This document shows positions 16,296 to 25,259 of a DNA stretch of 64,000 nucleotides, piece by piece. Every line of letters starts with the position of its first letter. The first letter of the stretch is position 1. Under the pieces are notes generated by a model. That model had not been told where the DNA came from, made no database searches, and saw only the letters and a list, made by a program, of their open reading frames with translations. Source of the stretch: Prauserella muralis (GTDB lineage Bacteria > Actinomycetota > Actinomycetes > Mycobacteriales > Pseudonocardiaceae); contig NZ_CM009984.1 in the NCBI RefSeq assembly GCF_003202285.1, positions 60,029 through 124,028 of the forward strand. The letters are read 5' to 3'. A program made the translations under genes and the position numbers.

Positions 16296-16682
16296 GTGCA
16301 GCACCGCCGCAGCCGGGCCGCCCAGCGCGCGATTCGCCTCCACATGCACCTTTCCGGGGTGCCTTACACCGTTGCCGCCCGGCGGGTCCGCGCCGCGCAG
16401 CGCGAGTACGAGCGTCAGGTGCAGTTGCTGGCCGCCGCCGCGTCGCGCAAGCCGCGGCGCTGCGCCGAGGGCGGGTGCGAATCGGTCGACCTGGTCACCG
16501 GCGGCATCAGCCTCGTCGACAGCCACAGCTTCACCTGCTACCACTGCGGCTGGGAGGTGTGCGTCGTGTGTGGCCGCAAGCCCGTCAACCACGGCTTCGA
16601 ACTGTGTGGCTGCGCCGATGAGGCGATCCGGGCGCACGCCACCGCTTACGCCGCACCCGTGGACGGCGTGCATCCCGAGTGA
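16296..16682 (+). CDS. Hypothetical zinc-ribbon-like protein
   Basis: The protein is 128 aa from GTG 16296 after GAGGAG. The N-terminal 50 residues are basic and helical. Then Cys-rich motifs CAEGGC and CYHCGWEVCVVC follow, with another Cys pair (LCGC) near residue 107. The spacing suggests one or two zinc ribbons. It could bind nucleic acid, but nothing identifies a function. It is convergent with the DnaE2 gene. Confidence 0.55.
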   Translation: MQHRRSRAAQRAIRLHMHLSGVPYTVAARRVRAAQREYERQVQLLAAAASRKPRRCAEGGCESVDLVTGGISLVDSHSFTCYHCGWEVCVVCGRKPVNHGFELCGCADEAIRAHATAYAAPVDGVHPE

Positions 16683-16723
16683 ACAGCCCGCCAGAGCGGA
16701 CGTTTCGTAGGCGATGGTGGCGC

Positions 16724-19700
16724 TCACCGGTAGTCGCGGGAGGGGCTGGCGAGGTCGCCGAGCTGCAGGGGTTCGAGTCGATCGGCGACGAGGTTGGTGG
16801 CGCCGTGGGCGTTTTCGACGATGCCGCGCACGAGCAGGGCGCTGGCGTTGCGCAGCAGGGCGGTGTGGCGTCGCCGCAGGCCGGCTGAGACCACGACGTT
16901 GGCCATGCCGCTCTCGTCTTCGATGTTGAGGAAGGTGATCCCGCCGGCGGTGGGTGGGCGTTGGCGGTGGGTGATGGCGCCGCCGACGAGGACGCGGGTG
17001 CCGTGGCCGGTGTCGCGTAGCCGGGCGGTGGGTAGGGCGCCGAGCTGGTCGAGGTGTGCGCGCAGGAGTTGGACGGGGTGCTGGTCGGGGGAGATGCCGG
17101 TGGCCCAGACGTCGGCGGCGAGCAGTTCCCAGCGGGTCATGCCGGGCAGCGCGGGTGGTGGGGTGGCGGTGCTGGTGCCGGGCAGCATCCCGGCCCGGTG
17201 CCGGGCGGCGGCCCCGGCCTCCCACAGCGCCGCCCGCCGCGAGCCGCCACCGCGATGGGGCAGGGCCCCGGCGGTGGCCAGCGCTTCCAGCTGGGGTTTG
17301 TCCAGCTCGACGCGTTCGGCGAGCTCGGTGACGTCGCGGAACGGGCCGCCGCTCTGGCGGGCGGTCGTGATGCGGGTGGCGGGCTGGGTGCCCAGGCCGC
17401 GGACACCGGCCAGGCCGAGCCGCACGGCCTGCCCGCCGGCCGAGTCCGGGTCGGGTTCGAGACTGGCGTGGACGTCGGAGCAGTTGAGGTCGACGCCGCG
17501 CACCCGCACGCCGTGGCGGCGGGCGTCGGCGACCAGGCTCTGCGGGGAGTAGAAGCCCATCGGCTGGGCGCGCAGCAGCCCGGCGCAGAACGCGGCCGGG
17601 TAGTGGCACTTCAAAAACGCACTGGCGAACACCAAATGCGCGAACGACAGGGCGTGTGACTGGGGGAAGCCGTAGTCGGCGAACGCGGCCATCTGCCCGA
17701 ACAGCACCTGGGCATCCCGGCCGACGAGGCCGTTGCGGGCGGCGCCGTCGAGGAACCGCTGCCGCAGCAACGCCATCTTGCGGCCGGAGCGTTTCGAGCC
17801 CATCGCCCGGCGCAGGGCGTCGGCCTCGGCGGCGGTGAAGCCGGCGACGTCGATCGCGAGCTGCATGACCTGCTCCTGGAACAGAATGACGCCGAGGGTG
17901 CGGTCGAGTGCGTTGGCCATGTTGGGGTGCAGGTGCTGCCAGGGCTCCCCGCCGCGGCGACGCAGGTAGGGGTGCACGGCGCCGCCCTGGATCGGGCCCG
18001 GGCGGATGAGCGCGACCTCGACGGCCAGGTCCCACATCGTGCGCGGCCGCAGCCGGGGCAGGGTGGCCATCTGCGCGCGGGACTCGATCTGGAACACCCC
18101 GACGGTGTCGGCGGCGCAGATCATGTCCCACACCGCCTCGTCGTCCAGCGGCAGGTGCGCCAGATCCACCCGCACACCGTGGGCCTGCTCGATGAGGTCG
18201 ACGGTGTAGTGGATCGCCGAGAGCATCCCGAGCCCGAGCAGGTCGATCTTGACCAGCCCGGCGGCGGCGCAGTCGTCCTTGTCCCACTGCAGGACGGTGC
18301 GGTTGTCCATGCGGGCGTGCTCGACGGGGCAGACCTCGCTGACCGGGCGGTCGCAGAGCACCATGCCGCCGGAGTGGATGCCCAGGTGCCGGGGCGCACC
18401 CTCCAGCGCGCCGGCCACCGCGAGCACCTGCGGCGGGATGCTCTGCCCGTCGCCGCCCGCGCTGGGTGCTGCCGCGGCGGGGCCGGGGGTGTCGTCGCCG
18501 CTGTCCAGCGGCGGCCCCCACGGGTCGACGAGCTTGGCCAGCGCGTCGATGCTGCCGGGGGAGTGGCCCAGCGCGCGGGCGGCGTCGCGCACCGCCGAGC
18601 GGGCCCGGTAGGTGATCACGTTGGCCACCTGCGCGGCGCGGGTTCGGCCGTAGCGGGTGTAGACGTGCTGGATGACCTCCTCGCGGCGGTCGGCCTCGAT
18701 GTCGAGGTCGATGTCGGGATAGGTGTCGCGCTCGGAGGACAGGAACCGCTCGAACAGCAGGTGCCACTCGACCGGGTCGCAGTTGGTGATCCCCAGCGCG
18801 TAGCAGACCGCCGAGTTCGCGGCCGAGCCACGGCCCTGCACATAGATGTCGCAGCGACGGCAGAAGGCCACGATCTCCCAGACGATGAGGAAGTAGCCGG
18901 CGAACCCCAGATCGGCGATCACAGCGAGCTCGTGCTCCAGCTGGGCGTAGGCATCCGGGTTGCTGGCGGGCGGGCCGTAACGCTCGGCCGCGCCCTCGAG
19001 GGTCAGGTGGCGCAGCCAGCTCTGCGGGGTGTGCCCGTCGGGCACCTCGGCCGGGGGCAGGTCCGGGGCGATCAGCTGCAGATCCAGCGCCAGCCGCACC
19101 CCGAGCAGCGCCGCGTTCTGCACCGCACCCGGCCAGCGACCAAACCACTGCTGCATCTCGGTCCCGGAGCGCAGGTGCGCCATGCCGGAGGCGCGCAGCC
19201 AGCCCTCCATCTCATCCAGCGACCGGCGGGCCCGGATCGCCGAGACGACCTGCCCCAGCGGCGCCCGCTCGGGCCGGTGATAGTGCGCGGCCGTCGTCGC
19301 CACCACCGGCAGGCCCAGCTCCCCAGCGAGCGCGGACAGCGCGTCGTTGCGCGTCGAGCACCGCGCCGTGCCCTCGTTGGTCAGCTCCACCGCCACATGC
19401 TCGCCGCCGAACACCGCCACCAGCTCCCGCAGCGCGCTACGGGCGGCGTCCGGGCCCCCGGCCTCGAGGGCCTGGCGCACCGCGCCGCGGCGGCAGCCGG
19501 TCAGCACCTGCACATGCCCGGCCAGCTCGGTCGCCACCTCGTCGCGGTCGTAGACCGGACGGCCCTTCTCCCCGCCGCGCAGATGCGCCGCCGAGATCAC
19601 CCGGCACAACCGCGCGTAGCCCTCAGTGCCGCGGGCCAGCACCAGCAGATGCTGCCCGCCCGGGTCGGTCGGACCCGCCCGCTCGCCGGGCCGATCCAGG

Positions 19701-20083
19701 CCCAGCTCCGCGCCGACGACCAGCCGCACCCCCAGCTCCCGGGCCGCCTCGGCGGCCCGCACCACCCCGTACAACCCATCATGGTCGGTGATCGCCACCG
19801 CATCCAACCCGAGCCGCGCGGCCTCCTCCACCAGCTCCTCCGGATCGCTGGCCCCGTCCAAGAAGCTGAAGTTCGAATGCGCGTGCAGCTCCGCGTAGGG
19901 CACCCGAGGCTGGCCCGGGTTGTCGTCGCCGCGCCGCTCCCACAGATCCGGCGGCGGCACATAGCCATCCCGCGCCGCCCGCGACACCGGGCTGTCCCGG
20001 CCATCCGGCGGCGGGGCCTCGCGCCCGGACAGCCGCCGCTCCAGCTCCGCCCAACTCGACCCGCCACCGCTGGAAAACGCCAC
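16724..20083 (-). CDS. dnaE2: Error-prone DNA polymerase III alpha subunit DnaE2 (ImuC)
   Basis: The protein is 1119 aa from GTG 20083, preceded by GGGAGGG; the frame is open further upstream but the WAELERRLSG N-terminus is the usual DnaE2 start. A PHP domain opens with YAELHAHSNFSFLDGAS and AITDHDGLYGVVRA. The polymerase palm region has the catalytic acidic pair in DIDLDIEADRREEVI. The fingers/beta-binding region and a C-terminal OB fold (VLVGGAITHRQRPP, ITFLNIEDESG) follow. It is shorter at the C-terminus than replicative DnaE, as expected. DnaE2 carries out damage-induced mutagenic synthesis with ImuA' and ImuB, neither of which is visible next to it. A consensus SOS box precedes it. Confidence 0.93.
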   Translation of the reverse strand: MAFSSGGGSSWAELERRLSGREAPPPDGRDSPVSRAARDGYVPPPDLWERRGDDNPGQPRVPYAELHAHSNFSFLDGASDPEELVEEAARLGLDAVAITDHDGLYGVVRAAEAARELGVRLVVGAELGLDRPGERAGPTDPGGQHLLVLARGTEGYARLCRVISAAHLRGGEKGRPVYDRDEVATELAGHVQVLTGCRRGAVRQALEAGGPDAARSALRELVAVFGGEHVAVELTNEGTARCSTRNDALSALAGELGLPVVATTAAHYHRPERAPLGQVVSAIRARRSLDEMEGWLRASGMAHLRSGTEMQQWFGRWPGAVQNAALLGVRLALDLQLIAPDLPPAEVPDGHTPQSWLRHLTLEGAAERYGPPASNPDAYAQLEHELAVIADLGFAGYFLIVWEIVAFCRRCDIYVQGRGSAANSAVCYALGITNCDPVEWHLLFERFLSSERDTYPDIDLDIEADRREEVIQHVYTRYGRTRAAQVANVITYRARSAVRDAARALGHSPGSIDALAKLVDPWGPPLDSGDDTPGPAAAAPSAGGDGQSIPPQVLAVAGALEGAPRHLGIHSGGMVLCDRPVSEVCPVEHARMDNRTVLQWDKDDCAAAGLVKIDLLGLGMLSAIHYTVDLIEQAHGVRVDLAHLPLDDEAVWDMICAADTVGVFQIESRAQMATLPRLRPRTMWDLAVEVALIRPGPIQGGAVHPYLRRRGGEPWQHLHPNMANALDRTLGVILFQEQVMQLAIDVAGFTAAEADALRRAMGSKRSGRKMALLRQRFLDGAARNGLVGRDAQVLFGQMAAFADYGFPQSHALSFAHLVFASAFLKCHYPAAFCAGLLRAQPMGFYSPQSLVADARRHGVRVRGVDLNCSDVHASLEPDPDSAGGQAVRLGLAGVRGLGTQPATRITTARQSGGPFRDVTELAERVELDKPQLEALATAGALPHRGGGSRRAALWEAGAAARHRAGMLPGTSTATPPPALPGMTRWELLAADVWATGISPDQHPVQLLRAHLDQLGALPTARLRDTGHGTRVLVGGAITHRQRPPTAGGITFLNIEDESGMANVVVSAGLRRRHTALLRNASALLVRGIVENAHGATNLVADRLEPLQLGDLASPSRDYR

Positions 20084-20135
20084 GATCCCTCCCGCATCAC
20101 ACGCTGCGCGTGTGCGCCGGGGGAAGCAGCGCACT

Positions 20136-20149
20136 CAAACAACAGTTCG
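20136..20149 (-). promoter_or_regulatory. LexA (SOS) box upstream of dnaE2
   Basis: Read on the minus strand, CGAACTGTTGTTTG matches the actinobacterial SOS box CGAACnnnnGTTyG exactly and lies about 53 nt upstream of the dnaE2 start. This implies LexA repression and induction by DNA damage, as known for dnaE2 in mycobacteria. Confidence 0.75.
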
Positions 20150-20218
20150 AATTATGAGGGGAGGTCGTTCCGGGCCACCACTCCTGGGGTGGTCAGAGCG
20201 GCATGCTCGGTGGCGCTA

Positions 20219-20413
20219 TCACCCGATGGCTTTGTGTAGAAACATCACCGAGCTGCCGCTGGCGCCCAGGCCGGCCAGGACGGAGGCGGCGGTGTTGCCG
20301 CCGGCGAGATAGGTGAGCGCTCCGATGATGAAGCCGCATACGACACCAAGCAGCAAGATCACCGCGGAACGGACGGTCAGCAGCGGGGGAGGGGTGGGGG
20401 ATGGCTTGGACAT
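20219..20413 (-). CDS. Small two-helix membrane protein
   Basis: The protein is 64 aa from ATG 20413. A Pro-rich cytosolic start (MSKPSPTPPPLL) is followed by two hydrophobic helices separated by GGN, ending in FLHKAIG. Proteins with this layout are common on actinomycete mobile elements (recollection). It is divergent from the sigma-factor-like pair and upstream of dnaE2 on the same strand. The function is unknown. Confidence 0.6.
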   Translation of the reverse strand: MSKPSPTPPPLLTVRSAVILLLGVVCGFIIGALTYLAGGNTAASVLAGLGASGSSVMFLHKAIG

Positions 20414-20469
20414 GGGTCGGTCAGTCTCTCCAAAGGACGGGGCCGGGTCGGGGTTGTGTCGTGTGACTG

Positions 20470-20570
20470 CTATGTCGGGTGTGGGCGCTAGAGTGACGCC
20501 CTGACCTGCAAAAACACGATTCAAAGATATTTCCGCTGCCGCGTAACTTCGGCCGGACTGCCCGACATAG
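20470..20570. promoter_or_regulatory. Widely spaced inverted decamers in the divergent promoter region
   Basis: CTATGTCGGG (20470-20479) and CCCGACATAG (20561-20570) are exact inverted copies about 80 nt apart, between the small membrane gene (-) and the sigma-like genes (+). They could be paired operator half-sites or part of one promoter each. Confidence 0.4.
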
Positions 20571-20664
20571 GAAGGGACGTCTACGTGCGAAGCCGTGGGG
20601 GTCGCGCCAGCGAGCGCCGCGGGTCGAGGGTGGACATCCCATCCGTTCGGAGAGGTAGAGGCTG

Positions 20665-21504
20665 ATGCAGGCTCGGGCGCGCGCGGCTGGCGATAGCCAG
20701 CAGGTAGACGTCGCGCCCGACGACGCCTCGAGACATACAACCCCAATAGATGCTCAGAATGTCGACTTTCTGGGCGTGTTGGAGGCCGAGGACGACGAGG
20801 TTAGGCGGCGGGCTGAGTCGCTGCAGCGACGGCTTCGCGATCGGGAGCTGCGTGAGGAACTGGTTGCCGAGGATTTCGGAGGACCGGCGTGGAAAAGGTT
20901 CGCCGAAGAGCTGGCCCGGTACGGCGTGGCCGTGATGCTCGCCTGGCTGCGCACCGGAGAGATCTTCGTCCAATGCAAGAGGAAGGGCTGGCCGGTGGGA
21001 ACGAGTCCTTCGACATGGCGTGATGACGATCAGATTGATCTGGCCCATGACACAGTCGTCGCAGCCATCAACCTCTTCAAGAGGGACGCCCTGAAGAAGG
21101 GCGGCTGGAGCTGGGAGGGCGGAGCTAGCCTGAAGACCTACTTCATCGGCGCGTGCGTGCTGAGTTTTCCCAGCATCTACCGGGTGTGGAGGAACCATCA
21201 CGCGGACGAGCTGAAGTGCTCAGCCCTGGGCCTCCACACCGATTTGGAGACCACATCGGGCGATCTGCTCGCTCAGCGGGCACCCCAACCCGAAACGATC
21301 GTGACCCTGCGGCACCAGCTCGAGGGCGGCTTGGACGAGCTGCCGGACCCTCGCACGCGGACCGCCGTCCTAGCTCTCGCGTTGGGCTACTCCTACGACG
21401 AGATCGCGGAGATCCTCAGCACGGACACCGAGGTGTCGCGCGGCACCGTGGCGCAACTGCTGATACGTCACCGGCGACGTATCGGGAAGGGAACGGACCA
21501 ATGA
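20665..21504 (+). CDS. ECF sigma-factor-like protein (first of a coupled pair)
   Basis: The protein is 279 aa. The middle (DLAHDTVVAAINLFKRDALKKGGWSWEGGASLKTYFIGACVLSFPSIYRVWR) resembles sigma region 2. The C-terminus (RTAVLALALGYSYDEIAEILSTDTEVSRGTVAQLLIRHRRRI) is a sigma-70 region 4 type helix-turn-helix. The N-terminal 70 residues are charged and specific to this branch. Its stop overlaps the start of a second sigma-like gene (ATGA at 21501). It may act alone or as a two-subunit sigma factor with its partner. Target promoters are unknown. Confidence 0.7.
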   Translation: MQARARAAGDSQQVDVAPDDASRHTTPIDAQNVDFLGVLEAEDDEVRRRAESLQRRLRDRELREELVAEDFGGPAWKRFAEELARYGVAVMLAWLRTGEIFVQCKRKGWPVGTSPSTWRDDDQIDLAHDTVVAAINLFKRDALKKGGWSWEGGASLKTYFIGACVLSFPSIYRVWRNHHADELKCSALGLHTDLETTSGDLLAQRAPQPETIVTLRHQLEGGLDELPDPRTRTAVLALALGYSYDEIAEILSTDTEVSRGTVAQLLIRHRRRIGKGTDQ

Positions 21505-22175
21505 CCGACTCCACCGTGGTCGAAACGAACAGGGTTGACGACCTCATCGAGGGATCCTCCTTCGGCACCCCGGGTGCCCGCAGCCTGCGTGAGCGCACGT
21601 CACCGACCGTCGCCCGCAGACTTGCCAACCGCGCTGCCCGGCATGACCTCACCGGCCGGGCAGGCGGCGAGATCAGCAACGAGCTCTATCCGTTGATCGA
21701 ACCAGCCAAGCACGGCGACAGGGACGCCATCGACGCCATGTTCAAGCACCTGCGCCCCGTGTTCTTTCGGTACTGCCGGGCGCGGTTGGGGAGACCATTC
21801 AGCACGCCAGACGGCATCGCGGAAGAAGTCTTTGTGCAGGTCTTTGCGGCATTGCCGGACTACGAAGACCCGCCTGCGTTGTTCCTCAAGTCTGTCTACC
21901 AGCGAGCCTTCGCCGCGGTCGACGAGGTGCAGAGCCAGGCATTGTCCGGAATACCCAACGGTCCAGAAGCACCACCTCAGATGACGCAGCTGCTCAACCG
22001 TCTGTCGAAGCTGCAGCGAGAAGTCACCGTCCTTCGCATCGTCGTGGGTCTGGACGCGCGCGATACTGCCCTGCTCTTGGACATCTCGGCACCGGGTGTG
22101 CGCTCCGCCCAGCACCGGGCAATAACCAGGCTGCGCAAGCTGATCGAGATCGAGGACGTGTCCTTGCCGGCGTGA
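21501..22175 (+). CDS. ECF sigma-factor-like protein (second of a coupled pair)
   Basis: The protein is 224 aa from ATG 21501. Region 2-like: AKHGDRDAIDAMFKHLRPVFFRYCRARLG...DGIAEEVFVQVFAALPDY. Region 4-like: LSKLQREVTVLRIVVGLDARDTALLLDISAPGVRSAQHRAITRLRKLI. This is the normal order and spacing of an ECF sigma factor. An N-terminal extension of about 70 residues precedes it. No anti-sigma gene follows, which is unusual. Translation is coupled to the larger sigma-like gene. Confidence 0.78.
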   Translation: MTDSTVVETNRVDDLIEGSSFGTPGARSLRERTSPTVARRLANRAARHDLTGRAGGEISNELYPLIEPAKHGDRDAIDAMFKHLRPVFFRYCRARLGRPFSTPDGIAEEVFVQVFAALPDYEDPPALFLKSVYQRAFAAVDEVQSQALSGIPNGPEAPPQMTQLLNRLSKLQREVTVLRIVVGLDARDTALLLDISAPGVRSAQHRAITRLRKLIEIEDVSLPA

Positions 22176-22394
22176 CAAGCGCGAACGGCAGCTCGGCTTC
22201 GGCGAGTCGGCCAATTGCCCGGGTTGAGGCACTAAATGGTCGCAGCGGTGGTCTATCACGTGTGCCGCTTTCGCTGTCGCAGCGGACGCCATCGCGGAAC
22301 AGGTGGCGAGGCACAGAACCCGAATGTCGGTACTACAAGCGTCGTCTGGCGCCCCACACCCACGGGCGGACGAGGCCCGAAACGGCCAGCGCAC

Positions 22395-22544
22395 CTAGTG
22401 GAGGTGACGAAGGCCGTCGAGGACACGGAGAAGCAAGGTCAGCCGAGGCTCGCAGTCGAGGTCGATGGTGGGCCACCGGGGCTCTGGGATGTCGACCAAC
22501 GGCAGCGGCTGGGTGGGGTGGTTCTCGTCGATCTCGTAGCTCAT
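22395..22544 (-). CDS. Very small hypothetical protein
   Basis: The protein is 49 aa from ATG 22544, whose ATGA overlaps the stop of the upstream gene at 22541, so it is translationally coupled. The sequence is acidic and Pro-rich at first (SYEIDENHPTQPLPLVDIPE), then helical (LTLLLRVLDGLRHLH). The composition is protein-like and the overlap is the typical coupling geometry of this genome. The function is unknown. Confidence 0.55.
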   Translation of the reverse strand: MSYEIDENHPTQPLPLVDIPEPRWPTIDLDCEPRLTLLLRVLDGLRHLH

Positions 22545-22828
22545 GCGGCTGGGCCAGCCGCCGGGCGCTCGCGCGCGGTCTCGTACACCTCGTCGTTGTC
22601 GACGGCGGTCGGCGGTACCGCAGCAGGCTCTTCAATGTCGGTGTCAATCGCGGCCACGTTGGTCCGGATGTGGGCGGCAAGGCACTCGAGGCCGTCTGCA
22701 ATGGCGGTGAGCCTGTCCTGGGGCAGCGTGCCGTCGTCGAGGTTGTTCATCAGGTCGAGCACGACGAGCCCGAGGTTGGTGTTGATGCTGCGCAGGTGCG
22801 CCAGCAGCTCCCGGTCGCGGCGAATCAT
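22541..22828 (-). CDS. Hypothetical small helical protein
   Basis: The protein is 95 aa from ATG 22828 and helical through residue 65 (RELLAHLRSINTNLGLVVLDLMNNLDDGTLPQDRLTAIADGLECLAAHIR), with an Ala/Pro/Glu-rich tail. It is the first gene of a two-gene leftward unit with the 49-aa gene, divergent from the XRE regulator at 22927, which may control it. Confidence 0.6.
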   Translation of the reverse strand: MIRRDRELLAHLRSINTNLGLVVLDLMNNLDDGTLPQDRLTAIADGLECLAAHIRTNVAAIDTDIEEPAAVPPTAVDNDEVYETARERPAAGPAA

Positions 22829-22926
22829 TGTCCGGACGCTACGAGCGATCTGGAGGCTGAAGGGGGAAGAAAGGGGGAAAGCTCAGTACGGTGGGTGGCG
22901 CCGACGTCGGGGCTGAGGGAGCCAGC

Positions 22927-24141
22927 ATGACCAGCGAAGACCGAGCCGAATCGATCGGCCACCACGTGCGGGTCGCGCGCAAGTTGGCCGGGTGGACCCA
23001 GCGCCAGCTGGCTGATCGCGCGCACGTGAGCCTGGACCTGGTCAAGAAGGTGGAGCAGGGGCGAATCCCCGCCTCACCCGCATTCGTCGCGGCGGCCGCG
23101 CGGGCGCTGCGCGTCCCGGCCACGGAGCTGATGGGCCAGCCCTACGCCCCCAGCACGGCCGAGGATCACCGCGTGCACGCGGTGATCCCGGCGCTACGGC
23201 GGGAGCTGGCCGCCTACCGGCTGCCCCCGGCCGACGGGCCCGCGCCACGGGACGTCGATACCTTGGCCGCCGCGGTGGCCCAAGCCTCGCGACTGCGGCA
23301 CGCCGCCACCCTCGACGCGCTCGGCGCGGAGTTGCCACTGCTGCTGTCCGAGTTGCGCGCGGCCGCGCACCAGCACCGTGGGTATGAGCGTGAGCGGGTG
23401 TATGGGTTGCTGGCCGAGTCCTACGCCGCGGCGGGGCAAGTGTGCTGGAAGCTCGGCCACGCCGACCTGTCCTCGCTGTGCACCGACCGCATCGAGTGGG
23501 CCGCGCAGCAGTCCCACGATCCGCTGGCTATGGCGGCCGCCGACTTCTACCGGGCCGGTGAGCTGATCGCGGCCGCCGAGTGGCAGGGCTGCCTGCACTT
23601 CCTGGAGCAGGCCCGCCACCGCATCACCGACGAGGTCCGCCAGGCCCAGGAGCCTGCCGTGGCGATGCACGGCGTGCTACACCTGAAGTCCGGACTGGCC
23701 GCCGCACGCGCCGGCGACGCCGCCACCAGCGATGACCACCTCGCCGAAGCCACCGACGCCGCCCGGCACGTCACCGCGGGCAGCGACCACTACCGCCTCG
23801 CCTTCGACACCGACTCGGTGCGCATCTGGGCCGTCGGCCTGGCCGTGGAGCGCCGGGACGGCACCGAGGCAGTCAAGCGCGCCGAAGGCTTCCGGCCCGC
23901 GGCCACGACGCCCCGCGAGCGGATCGGGCACCACTGGATCGACCTGGCCCGCGGGCAACAGCTGCACGGCCAGCGCGACCGGGCACTGGCCTCACTGCTG
24001 CAGGCCCGCCGGATCTCGCCACAGCAAACCCGCCACCACCCGCAAGTCCGGGAAACGGTAGTCACCCTGGCCGAGCAGGACCGACGCCGCACCGACACGC
24101 TCGCCGGATTCGCGCGCTGGGCCGGGATCCGCCTACCCTGA
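22927..24141 (+). CDS. XRE-family regulator with TPR-like C-terminal domain
   Basis: The protein is 404 aa. I chose ATG 22927 because GAGGGAG lies just upstream; GTG 22891 is also in frame. Residues 8-65 form a Cro/C1 helix-turn-helix (HHVRVARKLAGWTQRQLADRAHVSLDLVKKVEQGR). The remaining 330 residues are all-helical with repeated 34-residue-like units (AESYAAAGQVCWKLGHADLSSLCTDRIEWAAQ...), typical of actinomycete XRE-TPR regulators that respond to peptides or other ligands. It is divergent from the small two-gene unit. The ligand is unknown. Confidence 0.8.
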   Translation: MTSEDRAESIGHHVRVARKLAGWTQRQLADRAHVSLDLVKKVEQGRIPASPAFVAAAARALRVPATELMGQPYAPSTAEDHRVHAVIPALRRELAAYRLPPADGPAPRDVDTLAAAVAQASRLRHAATLDALGAELPLLLSELRAAAHQHRGYERERVYGLLAESYAAAGQVCWKLGHADLSSLCTDRIEWAAQQSHDPLAMAAADFYRAGELIAAAEWQGCLHFLEQARHRITDEVRQAQEPAVAMHGVLHLKSGLAAARAGDAATSDDHLAEATDAARHVTAGSDHYRLAFDTDSVRIWAVGLAVERRDGTEAVKRAEGFRPAATTPRERIGHHWIDLARGQQLHGQRDRALASLLQARRISPQQTRHHPQVRETVVTLAEQDRRRTDTLAGFARWAGIRLP

Positions 24142-24218
24142 GAGCGTTGTGATCGCTTGGTGGGCGGCGCCGACCGTGGTGACGGGACCGGCGGGTGTGC
24201 GCAGCTACATGCGGCAGG

Positions 24219-24974
24219 ATGCCCCACGTGATCTCGACTTTCCAAGCACTGGCGGTGGCGTTCCTCGCGTTGCTTCCCGGCGCGTCGTATACCTTCGCCG
24301 TCGAACGATCGCTGGGCAGTTACGGGGTGAAGCTCGCCGATCGCCTTGTGCGCTTCCTCGCGGCATCGGCGGTGTTCCACGCGCTGGCGTCCGGGCCGGA
24401 GTACCTCCTCTATCAGCGATACTTCGCACCGGGCGCACTCGCCACAGGTGAGATTTCATGGTGGGCACTCGAGATCACCGCGCTGGTATACGTGTTCGTA
24501 CCCATCGCGGTGGGAACAATCCTGGCGCGCTTGGGTCGACCACCCGGGCAACGAACCAGAGACAAGAAGATCTCAACCGAGGAGCCAGGTCGGTGGGCCC
24601 GTTTATGCCAGTGGTGCGGCCACCGCACCAGGACGGCGGCGCGGTGGATCGTCGGGCAGAACCGGGAACCCCGGGCATGGGACTTGATGTGGAGTCGTGA
24701 CGTCACCGCCATCGTGCGGATCAAACTGAAGTCCGGTCCGTGGCTGGCCGGTTTGTGGGGCCGCTGGGAGTCCGACACCAGCAGCAACCGGCGGTCCTAT
24801 TCCAGCGCCTACCCTGAGGAAGGCGACTTGTACCTCAGCGTAGCGTTCCAGATCAACCCGAATACCGGGGAGCTCGTGCGAAACTCGGAACAGAAGCCGC
24901 AGCCCGTTGAGCACGAGCGTGGCCTCCTCGTCCGATGGGACGAGATCGAGTACATCGACGTCCAGGAGTTCTGA
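24219..24974 (+). CDS. DUF6338-like membrane protein
   Basis: The protein is 251 aa from ATG 24219. Three N-terminal membrane helices contain LALLPGASYTFAVERSLGSYG and ALEITALVYVFVPIAVGTIL, and are followed by a cytosolic domain of about 140 residues with beta-rich content (YLSVAFQINPNTGELV, LLVRWDEIEYIDVQEF). The PG-Y-x-E-R start and overall layout agree with my memory of DUF6338 proteins. The biochemical role is not known. A 60-aa gene follows directly after its stop. Confidence 0.6.
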   Translation: MPHVISTFQALAVAFLALLPGASYTFAVERSLGSYGVKLADRLVRFLAASAVFHALASGPEYLLYQRYFAPGALATGEISWWALEITALVYVFVPIAVGTILARLGRPPGQRTRDKKISTEEPGRWARLCQWCGHRTRTAARWIVGQNREPRAWDLMWSRDVTAIVRIKLKSGPWLAGLWGRWESDTSSNRRSYSSAYPEEGDLYLSVAFQINPNTGELVRNSEQKPQPVEHERGLLVRWDEIEYIDVQEF

Positions 24975-25157
24975 ATGGCCAAGCTGTACGAGCAGCGCCC
25001 AGCCGACGACAACAGCCTGGAGAAGAAGGGCGGCCACCCGAGCCCGAACAGGCCGGTCAACGTCCAGAACCTGCCAACGGTGCCCAGTGGGCCTGCCCAA
25101 GGAGCCAGCGACACGACCGGAAACGACAGCAGCTCCAGCACATCACACGACGACTGA
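24975..25157 (+). CDS. Small disordered companion protein
   Basis: The protein is 60 aa, starting at the base after the previous stop (TGAATG). It is hydrophilic, Pro/Ser/Asn-rich and probably unfolded, ending DSSSSTSHDD. The immediate junction with the DUF6338-like gene suggests coupled translation and a shared role. Confidence 0.55.
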   Translation: MAKLYEQRPADDNSLEKKGGHPSPNRPVNVQNLPTVPSGPAQGASDTTGNDSSSSTSHDD

Positions 25158-25259
25158 CCCAGGCCCGGCAATGGCTGGGCGCGCGCCAGTCTGGGTGAGG
25201 CGCCCTCCCGTGGTCGCGCGCATAAGCAAGGGCGATCAGCCTGCGCGCCTTCGCGGACG

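Noticed and set aside
16002..19148. A very long leftward open frame (1048 codons) antisense-like to dnaE2 in another frame
   Set aside because: It is rich in Arg, Pro and Ala, lacks domains, and lies wholly inside dnaE2; long stop-free shadow frames are expected in such GC-rich coding DNA.
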